Both the position numbers and the translations under genes were made by a program. From NCBI GenBank assembly GCA_021292165.1, contig CM037879.1:242483797-242547796 (forward strand): a DNA stretch of 64,000 nt. The letters are read 5' to 3'. How positions within the stretch are numbered: position 1 is the stretch's first letter; every line of letters starts with the position of its first letter. Origin of the DNA: Shinisaurus crocodilurus (lineage: Eukaryota > Chordata > Lepidosauria > Squamata > Shinisauridae). Below, in pieces: positions 63,096 to 64,000 of the stretch. Under the pieces are notes generated by a model. That model did no database searches. It had not been told where the DNA came from and was given only the letters and a program-made list of their open reading frames with translations.

Positions 63096-64000
63096 CCAGG
63101 GGTCCTCAAACTTTTTACACGGGGGGCCAGTTCATTGTCCCTCAGCCTGTTGGGGGGCCGGACTCACTGGGACTGCCCTGTGCCGCCTCCTTCATGCTGC
63201 CCCCCCCGCTGCCGCAGGTGCAGGACCCCCCGCACCGCCCCCCGCACCGCCCCCCAGAAGTGACGGGACGGGACCAGCGGGCGGCGAGGCGCATGAGGTA
63301 AAGCCCCCCCCGCCGCTTCCCGCCCACCCACCCACCGTAACCCGCCGCTTCCCGCCCACCCACCATAACCCACCGCTTCCTGCCCACCCACCGTAACCCG
63401 CCGCTTCCTGCCTTCATCCCTGCCGCCGTCCTACCTGGCCTCCGCCACCGCCCGAGTCCGCTGCCGCTGCTCCGGCACGTCCATCCTGGACTCCGCCCGC
63501 GCTCAGTTTTGAAAAGTAGCGCGGGCGGGGTCCAGGATAGACGCGCCGGAGCAGGGTCCCGTCACGTCACTTCCGCCGTGCTGGAAGTGACGCGAAGGGA
63601 CCAGCGGGCGGTGAGGCGGATGACGTAAAGCCCCCCCGCCGCTTCCCGCCCACCCACCGTAACCCGCCGCTTCCCACCCCCCCACCGTAACCCGCCGCTT
63701 CCCGCCTTCATCCCTGCCGCTGGCCTCCGCCACCGCCCGAGTCCGCTGGTGCTGGCGCTGCTCCGGCACGTCCATCCTGGACTCCGCCCGCGCTCAGTTT
63801 TGAAAAACAGCGCAGGCGGGGTCCAGGATAGACGCACCGGAGCAGGGTCCCGTCACGTCACTTCCGCCGTGCTGGAAGTGACGCGACGGGACCAACGGGC
63901 GGCGAGGCGGATGACGTAAAGCCCCCCCGCCACTTCCCGCCCACCCACCCACTGTAACCCGCCGCTTCCCGCCCACCCACCCACCGTAACCCTCCGCTTC
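63096..64000. repeat. hAT-type end plus GC-rich tandem repeat (about 290-330 bp unit)
   Basis: Begins CAGGGGTCCTCAAACTTTTT and GGGGGGCCAGTTCATTG, a known squamate hAT end. Then units start at about 63257, 63584 and 63875 (GAAGTGACGCGACGGGACCA). Each unit has smaller CGCCCACCCACCGTAACC repeats and two hairpins, and continues past the window edge. Confidence 0.75.

Overview
The window is vertebrate nuclear DNA, most likely from a squamate reptile (a lizard-type genome). Two neighbouring genes are arranged head to head. CEP290, the centrosome and ciliary transition-zone protein, runs on the minus strand from about 54.1 kb down past the left edge. TMTC3, an ER O-mannosyltransferase, starts on the plus strand at about 54.6 kb and runs off the right edge. 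The squamate assignment rests on the repeats: a nearly complete CR1 LINE, an RTE-type LINE, MIR-type tRNA-derived SINEs, hAT-like foldback elements carrying a 'gcaatcctatgcat' signature, and Tigger/mariner-like MITEs. The species cannot be named from this sequence.

CEP290: 43 coding exons (numbered 2 to 44 here, the ATG exon being exon 2) can be placed with splice sites, and the reading phase closes across every junction. They encode about 2,198 residues, almost entirely coiled coil. The C-terminal part (about 520 residues in the human protein) lies beyond the left edge. Two consecutive in-frame exons, 30862-31509 (648 bp) and 30390-30482 (93 bp), add 247 residues that I do not find in the human protein as I remember it. 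One intron uses a GC donor (after exon 16) and one exon is only 21 bp (exon 8).

54.0-54.7 kb: a short GC-rich bidirectional promoter with four ZNF143/THAP11-like motifs, an NRF1-like site and an imperfect RFX X-box. The X-box fits a ciliary gene. TMTC3 has one certain coding exon here (61598-61786), preceded by probable 5' UTR exons.

Introns and flanks are full of nested transposons. Examples are a hAT-like MITE with an 8-bp target duplication interrupted by a solo LTR with its own 5-bp duplication (19.3-20.2 kb); an RTE LINE carrying two later insertions (32.3-35.1 kb); and a 5.8-kb intron containing a second solo LTR, a palindromic 26-bp minisatellite and a 4.3-kb CR1 with ORF1 and ORF2 (43.9-49.2 kb). 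The right end (63.1-64.0 kb) is a GC-rich tandem repeat with hairpin-forming units. There are no prokaryote-type features, no CRISPR array and no free-standing tRNA gene. I see no new multi-gene system. The strongest leads are the extra CEP290 exons, the shared motif of promoter and MITEs, and the transposon at 60.2-61.3 kb with a captured exon-like segment.
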